Position numbers and translations under genes: made by a program. The notes under the pieces were generated by a model. The model did not search any database. It was not told the origin of the DNA and saw only the letters and a list, made by a program, of their open reading frames with translations. A stretch of DNA of 19,696 nucleotides, taken from positions 1-19,696 of the forward strand of contig CALARN010000122.1 of the NCBI GenBank assembly GCA_937889205.1, written 5' to 3'. Positions 6,768 through 14,652 of this stretch are shown piece after piece (position 1 is the stretch's first letter; every line of letters begins with the position of its first letter). The stretch is from an uncultured bacterium (GTDB taxonomy: Bacteria; Patescibacteriota; Dojkabacteria; B142; OLB20).

Positions 6768-8831
6768 TCAGCCAAGGATGGTTTGGGCGGAAATACTGCT
6801 ATCAAAAGTGAAAAAAATGATTTGGTAGTCTTTGGCAAATTCTGCTAATAATTTTAACACCTCTGCTTTTCTTACTGCGTCAAAAGTAAGCAGTGGATCA
6901 TCAAGAATAATTGGCAATTTCTTTTGCCCGGTAAGTAGCTTGATAAAAGCTAGTCTAGTGATTAAATATATTTGATCGACAGTACCCCTTGAAAGCTCAG
7001 TGGTCGCTACTTCGCAAGCACACCAATCTTGTTTGCTTTCTGAATATACCGCAAGCGATAAATCTGAATTTAGTCTCGCCTTTTTATAGCGATTGGCAGT
7101 TATTAACGGCAAATACTTAGCAATTTCTGCCTCAACTAAAGCCGAAGCATCATTAGCGGTAGCTGAAATAGCCTGTTCTAAACCTTCTTGAGTAAGTTCT
7201 AAGACCTTTAATCGTTGTTGCACTTTGGCTTGCTCTGTTTTTAAAAAATCTAACTGTTCTTCTAATTGCATTACTTTTTCATTATCAATTTCAGTGTGCT
7301 TGATGAGAAATTCTAACTCATTCTTTTTAGCTTCTAAATCAATAACACCAGTTTTCGCATCCTTCAACTCTCTAGAAAGCTTAGTATACTCTTGTGCAGA
7401 GATTTGCAGATGCTTGATATCTAGCTCTTCCAGTTCATTCTTTGCTAGAAGCTCTGCTTTTAGCGCCAAACTTCTCTCTTTCTCTAGAGTATCCAAGCTT
7501 TTACCCTTATTAAGAATTTCCAACTGATAAACATATTTTTCTTTTTCGCTTGTTAAGTCAGCGAAATCTTTAAGCAGCTTTTCTAGCTTATTAAGTGAGT
7601 ATCCTGAATATTTTTTTGCTAATTCATCTTGTTCAGTTTGTAAATTTTGTAAATAAGGATTAGCAGCAGGGTTAGCTAGCTCATTTCTGGTACTAAATTT
7701 TTCAAAAACAACAATTGCCGTCAAAACAACAGCTACGAGGATGGGAATAAAACTCTGCAAAGCAAAGCTTAAAATAACGGAAAATATTAAAACTGCAATT
7801 ACAGGCAATGCTATTTGTTGTAATTTTATACTCAAATTCCTATTCTTGTTAAAAGCCTCCCCACTTGTATCAACTTTAATTGAAGATATCACATCATTTA
7901 AACCAGAGATTTTAAGAACATCTTTTTCAAGCTCATGCCAATCTAGCTGTGGCAATTGCTCGATACTTTTATTTACTGAATTAATTTTTTCTTGAAGCTC
8001 GCCTCTACTTTCAATTTCTTGTTGTATCTGTTCAAATTTATTATTCGCATTTTCTTTATCCTCTTTTAAAGATTGCGCCTTTTCATTTTTTGTAATAATC
8101 TCTTCGTTAGATTTTATAAACTCAAGCTTAGTGCCCAGTTCGCTTTTAATTGCTTGCAAATCAATTTGTGCGTTAATGAGTTTTCCTAAACTTGCTTTGG
8201 CTTGCATTAAATCATTCTCTAGTGCCGCAATATTATTTATAAGCTGTTTCTGCTTGCCAGGCTTAGCGCTATAGCGATCCATTCCTGTATTGATATCTTT
8301 GATCTGTTTTTCAAGGTCTTTGAGAATAGAATTCACAGCTACCGAACTCCCTCCTACTACGGCATTTTGTAAGGCATTTTTAAAACCGGTAACATCATCA
8401 TGAATTTCCATAACGCTATCCGCAGAAATGAAAGCGGTATCTTCATAAATCTCTCTTGAATAAAACGGCAACAACTTTTTTAATATTGCTTCTACCTCTG
8501 CATTCCCCTTGATAACAGATTGCTTACTATTATCAGTAATGATAAGCTCTGAGCTTTTACTGCGCCAATCTTTAATTAATCTATATGACTTTTCGCCTTG
8601 GTTAAATTCTAAATCTAGACTAGCCTTACTACTGTTGTGCCACGATTGCATTGCCTTGGTAGCTTTATTATTTCTTTCTGGAGATTCAAATAGCACATCA
8701 AGTAATGCCCTAGATACAGTAGATTTGCCGGCCTCGTTGTGGCCAAAGACGAAGTTAAGACCTTGCGTGAATACAATTTCTTGCTTTATAAACTGCTGAT
8801 AATTTTCAATAACAAACTTAGTCAGCTTCAT
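6768..8831 (-). CDS. Rad50/SbcC-family ATPase of the YhaN type with membrane hairpin, 687 aa
   Basis: The ATPase partner of the upstream nuclease in a DNA-end-processing complex. The Walker A motif GHNEAGKST is at residues 30-38 and Ile/Tyr-rich lobe strands follow. Coiled coils run from ~165 to 330 and ~390 to 560. The ABC signature LSRGT is at 613-617, Walker B IILDDP at 641-646, and the D-loop region LLTFD follows. There is no CxxC zinc hook. Instead residues ~338-376 contain two hydrophobic helices (LQQIALPVIAVLIFSVILSF; PILVAVVLTAIVVFEKF), as in YhaN-like proteins. The switch position reads FFTFDSS, so the usual His of the H-loop is not seen. At 687 aa it is shorter than YhaN (roughly 960 aa in Bacillus, from memory). 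The ATG overlaps the nuclease gene by 14 bases, suggesting coupled translation. Confidence 0.87.
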   Translation of the reverse strand: MKLTKFVIENYQQFIKQEIVFTQGLNFVFGHNEAGKSTVSRALLDVLFESPERNNKATKAMQSWHNSSKASLDLEFNQGEKSYRLIKDWRSKSSELIITDNSKQSVIKGNAEVEAILKKLLPFYSREIYEDTAFISADSVMEIHDDVTGFKNALQNAVVGGSSVAVNSILKDLEKQIKDINTGMDRYSAKPGKQKQLINNIAALENDLMQAKASLGKLINAQIDLQAIKSELGTKLEFIKSNEEIITKNEKAQSLKEDKENANNKFEQIQQEIESRGELQEKINSVNKSIEQLPQLDWHELEKDVLKISGLNDVISSIKVDTSGEAFNKNRNLSIKLQQIALPVIAVLIFSVILSFALQSFIPILVAVVLTAIVVFEKFSTRNELANPAANPYLQNLQTEQDELAKKYSGYSLNKLEKLLKDFADLTSEKEKYVYQLEILNKGKSLDTLEKERSLALKAELLAKNELEELDIKHLQISAQEYTKLSRELKDAKTGVIDLEAKKNELEFLIKHTEIDNEKVMQLEEQLDFLKTEQAKVQQRLKVLELTQEGLEQAISATANDASALVEAEIAKYLPLITANRYKKARLNSDLSLAVYSESKQDWCACEVATTELSRGTVDQIYLITRLAFIKLLTGQKKLPIILDDPLLTFDAVRKAEVLKLLAEFAKDYQIIFFTFDSSISAQTILG

Positions 8832-9954
8832 TAAGATTCTTTTTAGATATTAATAAATTTAGCCCTTCTCTTAAAGCTAAATCCGCTACTTCTTGTTTAT
8901 CTGGGTTATCTTTTTTGTATTGTTTAATAAATTCAATGTAATTAGCGAATACAAAATGCTTGGCATGTTCTTTTATTTCACTGTCACTAAGTGCGAACCT
9001 TGTTTTATCTATAATGTTGACATAAAAATACAGATTGTTTAAGAAATCTCTGACAGATTCAAGATCAATGTCACTAGTTAGGGTAAGCTCACCTATTAAA
9101 GTCAAGTTTAAAATAGTTGTCTTTATTGACTCAATTTGATGCTTAACTACATCTACAACCTCTAGCGCTGAGTTTAATGCTGTCACATCTACCTCAAGTT
9201 TCTCAATTTTAGTCTGACCTACCTTTACCGGCTGTACTTTTACTTGCTTGTTGTCAATCTCTACAAATAAGACACTGCCAGCACCAGATTGATCTGAGGC
9301 AATAACCTCAGGTGAGCCTGAGTAATAGCAGCAAGGATTCCTCTCATTAACCTTTAATAATCCGTGCCAATCCCCCAAAGCAACATAGTCTAATTCTAGC
9401 TTTTTAATTGTCTGTAATGGTAAGGGATAGTTACTTGGGTCGGTTAAAATATCTACCGAGCCATGAAACATGGCAACTTGGTACTTAGCCTCTACTCTCT
9501 CAAAATCTGTTAGTTGGGTTACTGCACGCTTTTTTTTAGTCACATTAGCTGCATAAATTACAGCATTCAAATCACTAATATTCCAATTTGAAATGCTATC
9601 TGCGGTAAATAGATGAAAGTAGGGATTATCTGTAAGTATTTCAAAGTCTGCCCGCTTATATACCGTACCGGCATCGTAAATATCATGATTGCCGGCTATT
9701 AAAGCAACATAAATATTTGCGTCTAAGAGCTTCTTAATCTCAGATACTGCTAGTAACACAGTGCTGTTTGCAGGATTATTTGAATCAAATAAATCACCGG
9801 CAATCAGAAATAAATCTACCTCTTTATCAAGGGCTTGCTTAATCGAAGCTTCAAAAGCACTGACAATATTTTCTCTTTGTTTAGCAGCTCTCTCCCCCAA
9901 GAATTTTAATTTGGAACCTAGGTGAATATCTGCAGTATGAATAAGTTTAAGCAA
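8818..9954 (-). CDS. SbcD/Mre11-like (YhaO-type) metallophosphoesterase, 378 aa, TTG start
   Basis: A predicted Mn-dependent DNA nuclease of the calcineurin-like superfamily that would work with the adjacent Rad50-like ATPase. Metal-site motifs are intact at the start: HTADIHLG (D9, H11), AGDLFDSNNP (D54), AGNHD (N89, H90), FHGS (H164). The last motif reads LGDWHG (194-198) where SbcD/Mre11 have GHxH, so the first His is replaced by Asp while H197 is kept; I believe this variant exists in some other bacterial relatives. A ~150-residue C-terminal region follows as a capping domain. The start is forced: an in-frame TAA lies immediately before the TTG at 9952-9954, and no ATG precedes the DIHLG motif. 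The gene follows the pilin-like gene by 26 bases. Confidence 0.87.
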   Translation of the reverse strand: MLKLIHTADIHLGSKLKFLGERAAKQRENIVSAFEASIKQALDKEVDLFLIAGDLFDSNNPANSTVLLAVSEIKKLLDANIYVALIAGNHDIYDAGTVYKRADFEILTDNPYFHLFTADSISNWNISDLNAVIYAANVTKKKRAVTQLTDFERVEAKYQVAMFHGSVDILTDPSNYPLPLQTIKKLELDYVALGDWHGLLKVNERNPCCYYSGSPEVIASDQSGAGSVLFVEIDNKQVKVQPVKVGQTKIEKLEVDVTALNSALEVVDVVKHQIESIKTTILNLTLIGELTLTSDIDLESVRDFLNNLYFYVNIIDKTRFALSDSEIKEHAKHFVFANYIEFIKQYKKDNPDKQEVADLALREGLNLLISKKNLNEAD

Positions 9955-9980
9955 TTATGCAAAATAATATTTCAAAATTA

Positions 9981-10706
9981 CTAACGCCCGATTACACTGG
10001 TGCAAGTACCGCCACCATTTCCATCGCATTTACAATAAACTAGTGCCTGTGAATTGTCTTTCACTGGGAACAATGTATAAGATTTGTAGAATGAATTACA
10101 AACCGAATTACAATATATATCAAGGTTTATTTTATTCAAGTTCAAATAATCAATACAACTCATTCCCTTGTTAGCTTCAACTTCGGGAACATTAATCTTA
10201 TACGGATCTACATTTATCTCGATTTCATTACATACAGTAGGGAAGAAAAATGTAAACCCTGGTTCTCTTAAATCAGCATAACAATCTGTGTTAGCTACTA
10301 AGCCCCCTAAAATTGTATTCATTAAAGGATAAGAGAGAAAGAACATAAAGAAACCTACACCCCACTGAGACATTCTTTTTTGAACGTCTTTGATTGACGC
10401 GCCTAAAATGTATTCTGCATCTTCCCAAGAACCTAATAAATAAATTAATCCGTTATAAAGTAATATGAGAAAGAATGCTATAGCGCCTAAAGACCAAGCG
10501 GTAGTTAGCAATTTAGCAATTAACACCTGAATATCACTCATCTGAGGAGGCAAACAGTCCTCACTAATACCTGTAGTAGAACAATTATTTCTATAATCGT
10601 CAATATCTGCCCTTACCGGCAAGCTTAAAAAAAAAGAACATATCATAAAGAAAAGCAAAAGGAATACTAAAACTTTTCTCATCGATATTTTAGGCAGTTT
10701 TAACAT
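9981..10706 (-). CDS. Exported T4SS-pilin-like two-TM protein with Cys-rich tail, 241 aa
   Basis: The last member of the array of TM-loop-TM proteins. A signal peptide or first helix covers residues ~8-33 (VLVFLLLFFMICSFFLSLPVRA). The module spans ~61-138: IAKLLTTAWSLGAIAFFLIL and onward as the first helix, a longer polar loop (SWEDAEYILGASIKDVQKRM), then GVGFFMFFLSYPLMNTILGG. The loop lacks the usual S/A-Q/A-GD-xxK, so it is the most divergent member. After the module comes a ~100-residue tail with nine Cys, including CNSVCNSFY and YCKCDGNGGGTC, probably disulphide-bonded outside. Two Cys (42, 51) also lie before the module. The ATG at 10704-10706 comes one base after the preceding stop, and a G-run 11 bases upstream could act as a ribosome site. 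A start at Met9 is also possible. Confidence 0.78.
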   Translation of the reverse strand: MLKLPKISMRKVLVFLLLFFMICSFFLSLPVRADIDDYRNNCSTTGISEDCLPPQMSDIQVLIAKLLTTAWSLGAIAFFLILLYNGLIYLLGSWEDAEYILGASIKDVQKRMSQWGVGFFMFFLSYPLMNTILGGLVANTDCYADLREPGFTFFFPTVCNEIEINVDPYKINVPEVEANKGMSCIDYLNLNKINLDIYCNSVCNSFYKSYTLFPVKDNSQALVYCKCDGNGGGTCTSVIGR

Positions 10707-10707
10707 C

Positions 10708-11025
10708 TTAATTACCCCCAGAAGTTAGATTTACACAATCTTTATTTTTTGAACGAACAAATTCTACTAGGTCTGCATCGTTGTTAATATTATACTCTTT
10801 TCTATTTAGATCAGCTTCGTTAAAAAGTTGTTCACATTTACCACAGATGTTATCTTCTTTTAAGCCTTCAGCTTTACAGTTAAAATAAGCAAGGCTGTTT
10901 GGTGAATACTTTGAGACAAAGTAGTCTAAATTATCTGAATTACTATTACCTGTTACAATTACATAAGTCGTAATTAGGGCAGCTAAAATCAATACGACAA
11001 TAATGATGATTTTGCTGTTTTTCAT
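10708..11025 (-). CDS. Single-TM exported small protein with CxxC motif, 105 aa
   Basis: An N-terminal helix at residues ~5-25 (IIIIVVLILAALITTYVIV) serves as signal anchor, and the remaining ~80 residues should face outward. They contain four Cys: one in FNCKAEG, a CGKC pair in NICGKCEQLFNEA, and one in NKDCVNLT. This Cys layout (CxxC-E-x-L ... D ... C near the end) closely resembles the C-terminal ~45 residues of the neighbouring 202-aa protein, where it reads LCTTCEGLYEDA ... PEC. That suggests a shared small domain, here without the two-TM module. I do not recognise a named family. It sits between two pilin-like genes with gaps of 28 and 1 bases, so it is probably part of the same assembly. 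Confidence 0.72.
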   Translation of the reverse strand: MKNSKIIIIVVLILAALITTYVIVTGNSNSDNLDYFVSKYSPNSLAYFNCKAEGLKEDNICGKCEQLFNEADLNRKEYNINNDADLVEFVRSKNKDCVNLTSGGN

Positions 11026-11053
11026 TTGTTAATGAATTTTCAAGCTATGTTAA

Positions 11054-11662
11054 TTAATTTGTGCGTGGACGAATACATTCAGGGTTAATAGCGCCAATTT
11101 CATCTTCAATGGTATCAAGACCTACATTTTCTCCTGTATGTCTCGCGCATGCATCTTCATATAACCCTTCACATGTTGTACATAACGTAGATGATAGATC
11201 ATCTTGGCAATCTTTACACCCCTTACTACTAGGAGCATTAATACATACCTGGAACAAGGCGGGGCTTGTTGGTCTAGCACCCACAACAGTAAAGACTATT
11301 ACCATACCGACAATACCTACTACCATAGCCGCAATACCCATAAAGATTGCTTTGATAGACTTGTTTGCCTCTTCAATCTTACCTGTATCACCTTGAGAGG
11401 TAATATATTTGTATGCTGCGATAATTGAGTAAATTACTGATGCGATTACCAAGCCACCTAATACTAAGAAAAAAGCAAAATTAGTTCTATCGCGAATGTA
11501 CTGTGAAGCACAAACACCTTGAGGACCAAGTAACCCTAGTAATCTTAAAATTTCTGGAGGCAACAAAGAACTTGTTTCTGCTGCCAAGGCTACGCTTCCA
11601 GAGGCTACTGCTGTTAAAACAAACAGTAATGATACTACTGATAATTTAAGACTTTTTCTCAT
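11054..11662 (-). CDS. Exported T4SS-pilin-like two-TM protein with CxxC tail, 202 aa
   Basis: A signal peptide lies at residues 1-28 (cleavage likely after SVALA). The two-TM module is at ~61-128: FAFFLVLGGLVIASVIYSII, the loop AAYKYITSQGDTGKIEEANK, then IFMGIAAMVVGIVGMVIVF. The loop has the 'Y-x-T-S-x-G-D-x-x-K-xxA-K' pattern typical of the VirB2/TrbC-like T4SS pilins found in CPR genomes. This is one of the two best matches in the window. After the module there is a ~70-residue tail with GCKDC (149-152), LCTTC (161-164) and three more Cys. It would be exposed after export, so disulphide bonding or metal binding is possible. A promoter-like element (11691-11719) precedes it in a 59-base gap, so it may also be transcribed on its own. 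Confidence 0.8.
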   Translation of the reverse strand: MRKSLKLSVVSLLFVLTAVASGSVALAAETSSLLPPEILRLLGLLGPQGVCASQYIRDRTNFAFFLVLGGLVIASVIYSIIAAYKYITSQGDTGKIEEANKSIKAIFMGIAAMVVGIVGMVIVFTVVGARPTSPALFQVCINAPSSKGCKDCQDDLSSTLCTTCEGLYEDACARHTGENVGLDTIEDEIGAINPECIRPRTN

Positions 11663-11690
11663 AAGAATATAAATAAATTAAGATAATAAT

Positions 11691-11719
11691 ATAATAGCTA
11701 AATTAGTATTATTGTACAA
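11691..11719 (-). promoter_or_regulatory. Possible internal promoter within the pilin-like cluster
   Basis: Minus strand TTGTAC (11714-11719), 17 bases, TATTAT (11691-11696), then about 28 AT-rich bases to the ATG at 11662. The 59-base gap is the largest inside the cluster. AT-richness makes chance matches likely. Confidence 0.4.
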
Positions 11720-11721
11720 CA

Positions 11722-12267
11722 TTATCTAAATGGTTCGCATTCATCAAAGTATGACTGAATTGGATCTGCTCCGCCAGTTCCTATGAAATGATAAGTCCCC
11801 TCTTTAAAGTTTAGGCTCTTATATGGCTCTGCTGCACCTTTTAAGTTGATCTTCATTCTACAGCAAAATACTTTATCAATTGGAATCTCTGCGATTTGAT
11901 GAGCAGATATATCTTGAAAATAGAACCCTTTACCCTTGCATTGAGCTAGCTGATAATACCATTGGCTAATGTCTCCTATCCCTGTGAAAGAACCAATAAT
12001 TGAGATTGCTACAAAAAAAACCATGCCCCAAGTTATTGATATCCATACATTTTTTATAAGAGTGAACCCTTTCTGCATATCTTTATCACTGCCTTGACTG
12101 AGTAGGATTTTATAAGCGGCGTAGATAGAATAAACAACCCAAATGAACATCATAATCGCGAAGAAATAGCCTAAGAAGTAGCCGACTGCCGCCAAAGCTC
12201 CATTATCAAAGACACCTCCTGCATTGGGGGTGTTTATTGTTATTCCAATAGATTCAGTATTTGTCAT
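11722..12267 (-). CDS. T4SS-pilin-like two-TM protein without signal peptide, 181 aa
   Basis: Unlike its neighbours, this member begins with ~23 polar residues and no signal peptide. The module is at ~24-94: a first helix containing AVGYFLGYFFAIMMFIWVVY, the loop YKILLSQGSDKDMQKGFTLI, and a second helix NVWISITWGMVFFVAISIIG. The 'SQGSDKDMQKG' loop matches the charged loop pattern of the other members. The ~85-residue tail holds four Cys (110, 135, 136, 177), including a CC pair in KVFCCRMK. With an even number of helices and no signal peptide, the orientation could match that of the signal-cleaved members. The ATG at 12265-12267 lies two bases after the preceding stop. No close named family beyond the two-TM pilin-like fold is recognised. 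Confidence 0.76.
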   Translation of the reverse strand: MTNTESIGITINTPNAGGVFDNGALAAVGYFLGYFFAIMMFIWVVYSIYAAYKILLSQGSDKDMQKGFTLIKNVWISITWGMVFFVAISIIGSFTGIGDISQWYYQLAQCKGKGFYFQDISAHQIAEIPIDKVFCCRMKINLKGAAEPYKSLNFKEGTYHFIGTGGADPIQSYFDECEPFR

Positions 12268-12269
12268 GG

Positions 12270-13034
12270 TTATAATGGTCCGTTATTATTAGTATTTGTT
12301 TTTTTAACCCATTTATTTTCAATACATTCAAAGACTCCATTTACATCGGTTTGATTTTCGTAGCATAGTCTGCCAGTATCTTGATCTGTAACCTCAACCT
12401 CGTAGCCGGATTTTGGTATGAAATTGAATTCTAAAATACTTTCTGTCACACCTAAGAACATAAAAACCAATTGCGTTACCAACGCAGCCAAAAATACTAT
12501 TATTCCGCCGATAATGGCATTTTTGTAAATATTTACTGATAGACGTATCTTCTCTTCTTCACCCTCAGACATAGCCCTTAAGTACCACCCATATAAGCCA
12601 TAAAGAATAAGCGCTAAACTGGTGACGCCCATAACTGCGTAGATACCACTTCTGATCCAGATTAGGATTGCATCTTCTGCAGGTATTTCAATTGGTAATG
12701 ATAGGTTCACCTCATCATTTAAAAAAAGAGGATCGGTTTCACTACCATAAACACAAAATGTTCCCGGTCTTCTTCCTCCTACATCATTATAGATGATATT
12801 GTACCGACAACGATCGTTACAAAAAGGCACCCCCCCTTCGTAAGCATTAATCTTTTCACCGGCTGCATTTTCATATTCTCCAACTATTAGAAACTTGGTA
12901 CATTCTGGGTCGTAAACTATTCTTTCTGGATCTTTAGTAATTGTTGGAGTTGGAGTTTCCGCTGCAAGAATAGTAGTAGCTAACAAAGGCAAAACAAAGA
13001 CAGAAGTTATGATTGATATAAATAGTTTCTTCAT
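12270..13034 (-). CDS. Exported two-TM pilin-like protein with N-terminal Cys domain, 254 aa
   Basis: A signal peptide lies at residues 1-25 (LFISIITSVFVLPLLATTIL). It is followed by a ~95-residue exported region with four Cys (45, 72, 76, 94) in a CNDRC and FCVYG setting, then the two-TM module at ~122-195: ILIWIRSGIYAVMGVTSLAL, the loop YLRAMSEGEEEKIRLSVNIY, and AIIGGIIVFLAALVTQLVFM. The charged loop again follows 'S-x-G-E/D-xxK'. A short tail has two more Cys (224, 237). The ATG overlaps the stop of the preceding gene (ATGA at 13031-13034), and AGGA lies just upstream, so translation is likely coupled. A run of seven G (12830-12836, minus-strand sense) lies inside the coding region at residues 67-69. 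Confidence 0.78.
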   Translation of the reverse strand: MKKLFISIITSVFVLPLLATTILAAETPTPTITKDPERIVYDPECTKFLIVGEYENAAGEKINAYEGGVPFCNDRCRYNIIYNDVGGRRPGTFCVYGSETDPLFLNDEVNLSLPIEIPAEDAILIWIRSGIYAVMGVTSLALILYGLYGWYLRAMSEGEEEKIRLSVNIYKNAIIGGIIVFLAALVTQLVFMFLGVTESILEFNFIPKSGYEVEVTDQDTGRLCYENQTDVNGVFECIENKWVKKTNTNNNGPL

Positions 13035-13423
13035 AGTCCTGGCGCTCCCAATAATGCACTTATAGTATCTACAATTATTCTAGATAAAACAATTATCACA
13101 GTACCAATAACTGCGTTTTTTAAAATCTGCATCGCTTGCTTTTCTTTTTCTGCATCACCTGCCGCAGTAAGTTTTGTAATACCTCCATAAATTATCATTA
13201 TAAACAAAAGCACTCCTACTATTGGGAATATTAAATTCGAAAGTGTGGAAATCATTGCCGGAACTGTCTCAAAACCTGGCGTAACGGGCCATTCAATCTT
13301 ATTAGCAACCGTTGCAGGCTGTGAAGTCGGCGTCACAGCAATGACATCAAACGTGATAAATAGTAATGAAGAGATAATTGTAATAACTAAGGCTACAATT
13401 ATTATTCTATTCTTGAAACTCAT
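13031..13423 (-). CDS. T4SS pilin (VirB2/TrbC-like, CPR type), 130 aa
   Basis: This is the smallest and most canonical pilin-like member. A long N-terminal hydrophobic segment (residues ~7-29, likely a cleaved signal) is followed by a short Thr/Pro-rich stretch, then the module at ~57-118: LSNLIFPIVGVLLFIMIIYG, the loop GGITKLTAAGDAEKEKQAMQ, and NAVIGTVIIVLSRIIVDTIS. The 'GG-x-x-x-x-TAAGD-x-E-K-xxAxxxLKNAVIG' pattern is the hallmark I associate with T4SS pilin proteins of Patescibacteria. VirB2-type pilins are two-helix proteins that assemble into conjugative pili. It has no Cys, unlike the other members, so it is the best candidate for the major, polymerising subunit, with the others as minor or anchoring components (inference). 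Confidence 0.85.
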   Translation of the reverse strand: MSFKNRIIIVALVITIISSLLFITFDVIAVTPTSQPATVANKIEWPVTPGFETVPAMISTLSNLIFPIVGVLLFIMIIYGGITKLTAAGDAEKEKQAMQILKNAVIGTVIIVLSRIIVDTISALLGAPGL

Positions 13424-13430
13424 TATTTTA

Positions 13431-13436
13431 ATTATA
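13431..13436 (-). promoter_or_regulatory. -10 element (TATAAT) directly before the canonical pilin gene
   Basis: A perfect TATAAT on the minus strand ends seven bases before the ATG at 13423, in a 40-base gap. The -35 is poor (GCTATT at 17-base spacing). It would give a leaderless message for the best pilin candidate, independent of the upstream Clp transcript. Confidence 0.4.
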
Positions 13437-13463
13437 CTAATAACTGTCTATAGAATAGCATAA

Positions 13464-14633
13464 CTATTGCAAGAAATCGAAGGGCAATATCTGCAATACA
13501 TTTATTCCAATAAATCTTAAAATTACAATGCCAAAAATTAATAAAATCGCGCCTATCACCACAGAGCTAATGATGTCATATGACTCTTTTAGCTTTGCAG
13601 GATCGCCTGATTGCCTCATAAAAGCAGCTTGCATTACTCTTACTATTCCTACAGCGCCAATCACCCCAATACCAATTTGGAACACACGCGTTATCAAACC
13701 TTGAGGATTAGTATCAACGCAACCCATTGAGTTATAAATTAAGGGACAAGCATCATAACCAATACATGGCTCATAACATTTAGCACAACGCTCACGCTCG
13801 CTAGGATTGGGACTATCCATACAGGAAGCATATAATCCAATTAATGAACCCCAACGTTCATATTCTGCCTTAGAGATAAACTTTCCATTAAAGCACACTT
13901 GATCGCCTGGGACAACAAGCTCAGGGGGCACACTCATTGCAACTCCGACCGATGCATAGCAAAAATATTTACTTTTTTCTATAGAAGACAAATTAATTCT
14001 CTTTTCGTTTTCTATCAATTCATTACTTTTATTTGTAAAGCAATTTGTTTCTTCACAAGAATATCCAACGGTGGCTTTAGGGAAAGGTTCCTCACCGAGG
14101 TCACTGTAAAAACCTTCTTTACCATAAGTAGAATTACAACCAGTTGTAAGACAAGTTAAATTAGGGAGAAGCGAGCAAGCAGCAGGAGCTTCGCTTTTAC
14201 AACAAATAAGTCCCGTACCTCTTATATATGGGAAACCTTCTGGACAGCATCTTACATTATTTGGATCCCCTGCATCTGCCCTCCTCATCCCTAAGTAATA
14301 CTTAATACCGTTTTCGTTTCCACAATATTCAATGTCCTTCTGTACTTTTAAACCTAAAAACCTTCCTTGTACTTCAGTAATTCCATTAACTAGTTTTGTA
14401 TCTACACAATAATTGTCATATTTCTCTTCAATGACTACCTGAGCCAAACTCCGTTTAGAACCATCTAACAACCCCAGAGAATCAGCTTGTTTAAATGTAA
14501 CAAGGCCAAGATTATTTTCACAAATTGGAACCTCTTTCCATGCATCATCTATCGCATATACTTTTATTAGTTGAGTCATTAAAATCATTGTAACCACAAA
14601 GAAAGAAAGTATTAAAATTTTTAACTTTATCAT
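13464..14633 (-). CDS. Large Cys-rich exported protein with C-terminal two-TM pilin-like module, 389 aa
   Basis: A signal peptide lies at residues 1-27 (LILSFFVVTMILMTQLIKVY within it). An exported region of ~280 residues follows with 20 Cys, including CC pairs in RCCPEG and LICCKS and a dense cluster (ASCMD, ERCAKCYEPC, YDACPLIYNSMGC). The C-terminal ~78 residues form the module: GLITRVFQIGIGVIGAVGIV, loop RQSGDPAKLKES, then IGAILLIFGIVILRFIGINV and ending PFDFLQ. It is a tandem paralogue of the preceding 412-aa protein: the last 78 residues agree at 64 positions, all differences being conservative, while the exported parts align mainly at Cys and in 'WGSL-GLY--C-D' and 'CPLIYNS-GC-DTNPQGL'. 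The ectodomain probably folds through disulphides on the cell surface. No ligand can be inferred. Confidence 0.82.
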   Translation of the reverse strand: MIKLKILILSFFVVTMILMTQLIKVYAIDDAWKEVPICENNLGLVTFKQADSLGLLDGSKRSLAQVVIEEKYDNYCVDTKLVNGITEVQGRFLGLKVQKDIEYCGNENGIKYYLGMRRADAGDPNNVRCCPEGFPYIRGTGLICCKSEAPAACSLLPNLTCLTTGCNSTYGKEGFYSDLGEEPFPKATVGYSCEETNCFTNKSNELIENEKRINLSSIEKSKYFCYASVGVAMSVPPELVVPGDQVCFNGKFISKAEYERWGSLIGLYASCMDSPNPSERERCAKCYEPCIGYDACPLIYNSMGCVDTNPQGLITRVFQIGIGVIGAVGIVRVMQAAFMRQSGDPAKLKESYDIISSVVIGAILLIFGIVILRFIGINVLQILPFDFLQ

Positions 14634-14652
14634 TGGTTTTAATTAATAGTTA

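Noticed and set aside
7000..7030. CAC-type cysteine pair in the Rad50-like ATPase as a zinc hook
   Set aside because: Residues C604 and C606 are spaced CxC, lie next to the ABC signature rather than at the coiled-coil tip, and the tip region holds a membrane hairpin instead.
11061..11396. Plus-strand open frame of 111 codons
   Set aside because: It lies wholly opposite the 202-aa pilin-like gene, which has a clear signal peptide and membrane module; the plus-strand product has no recognisable domain and its composition mirrors the antisense strand.
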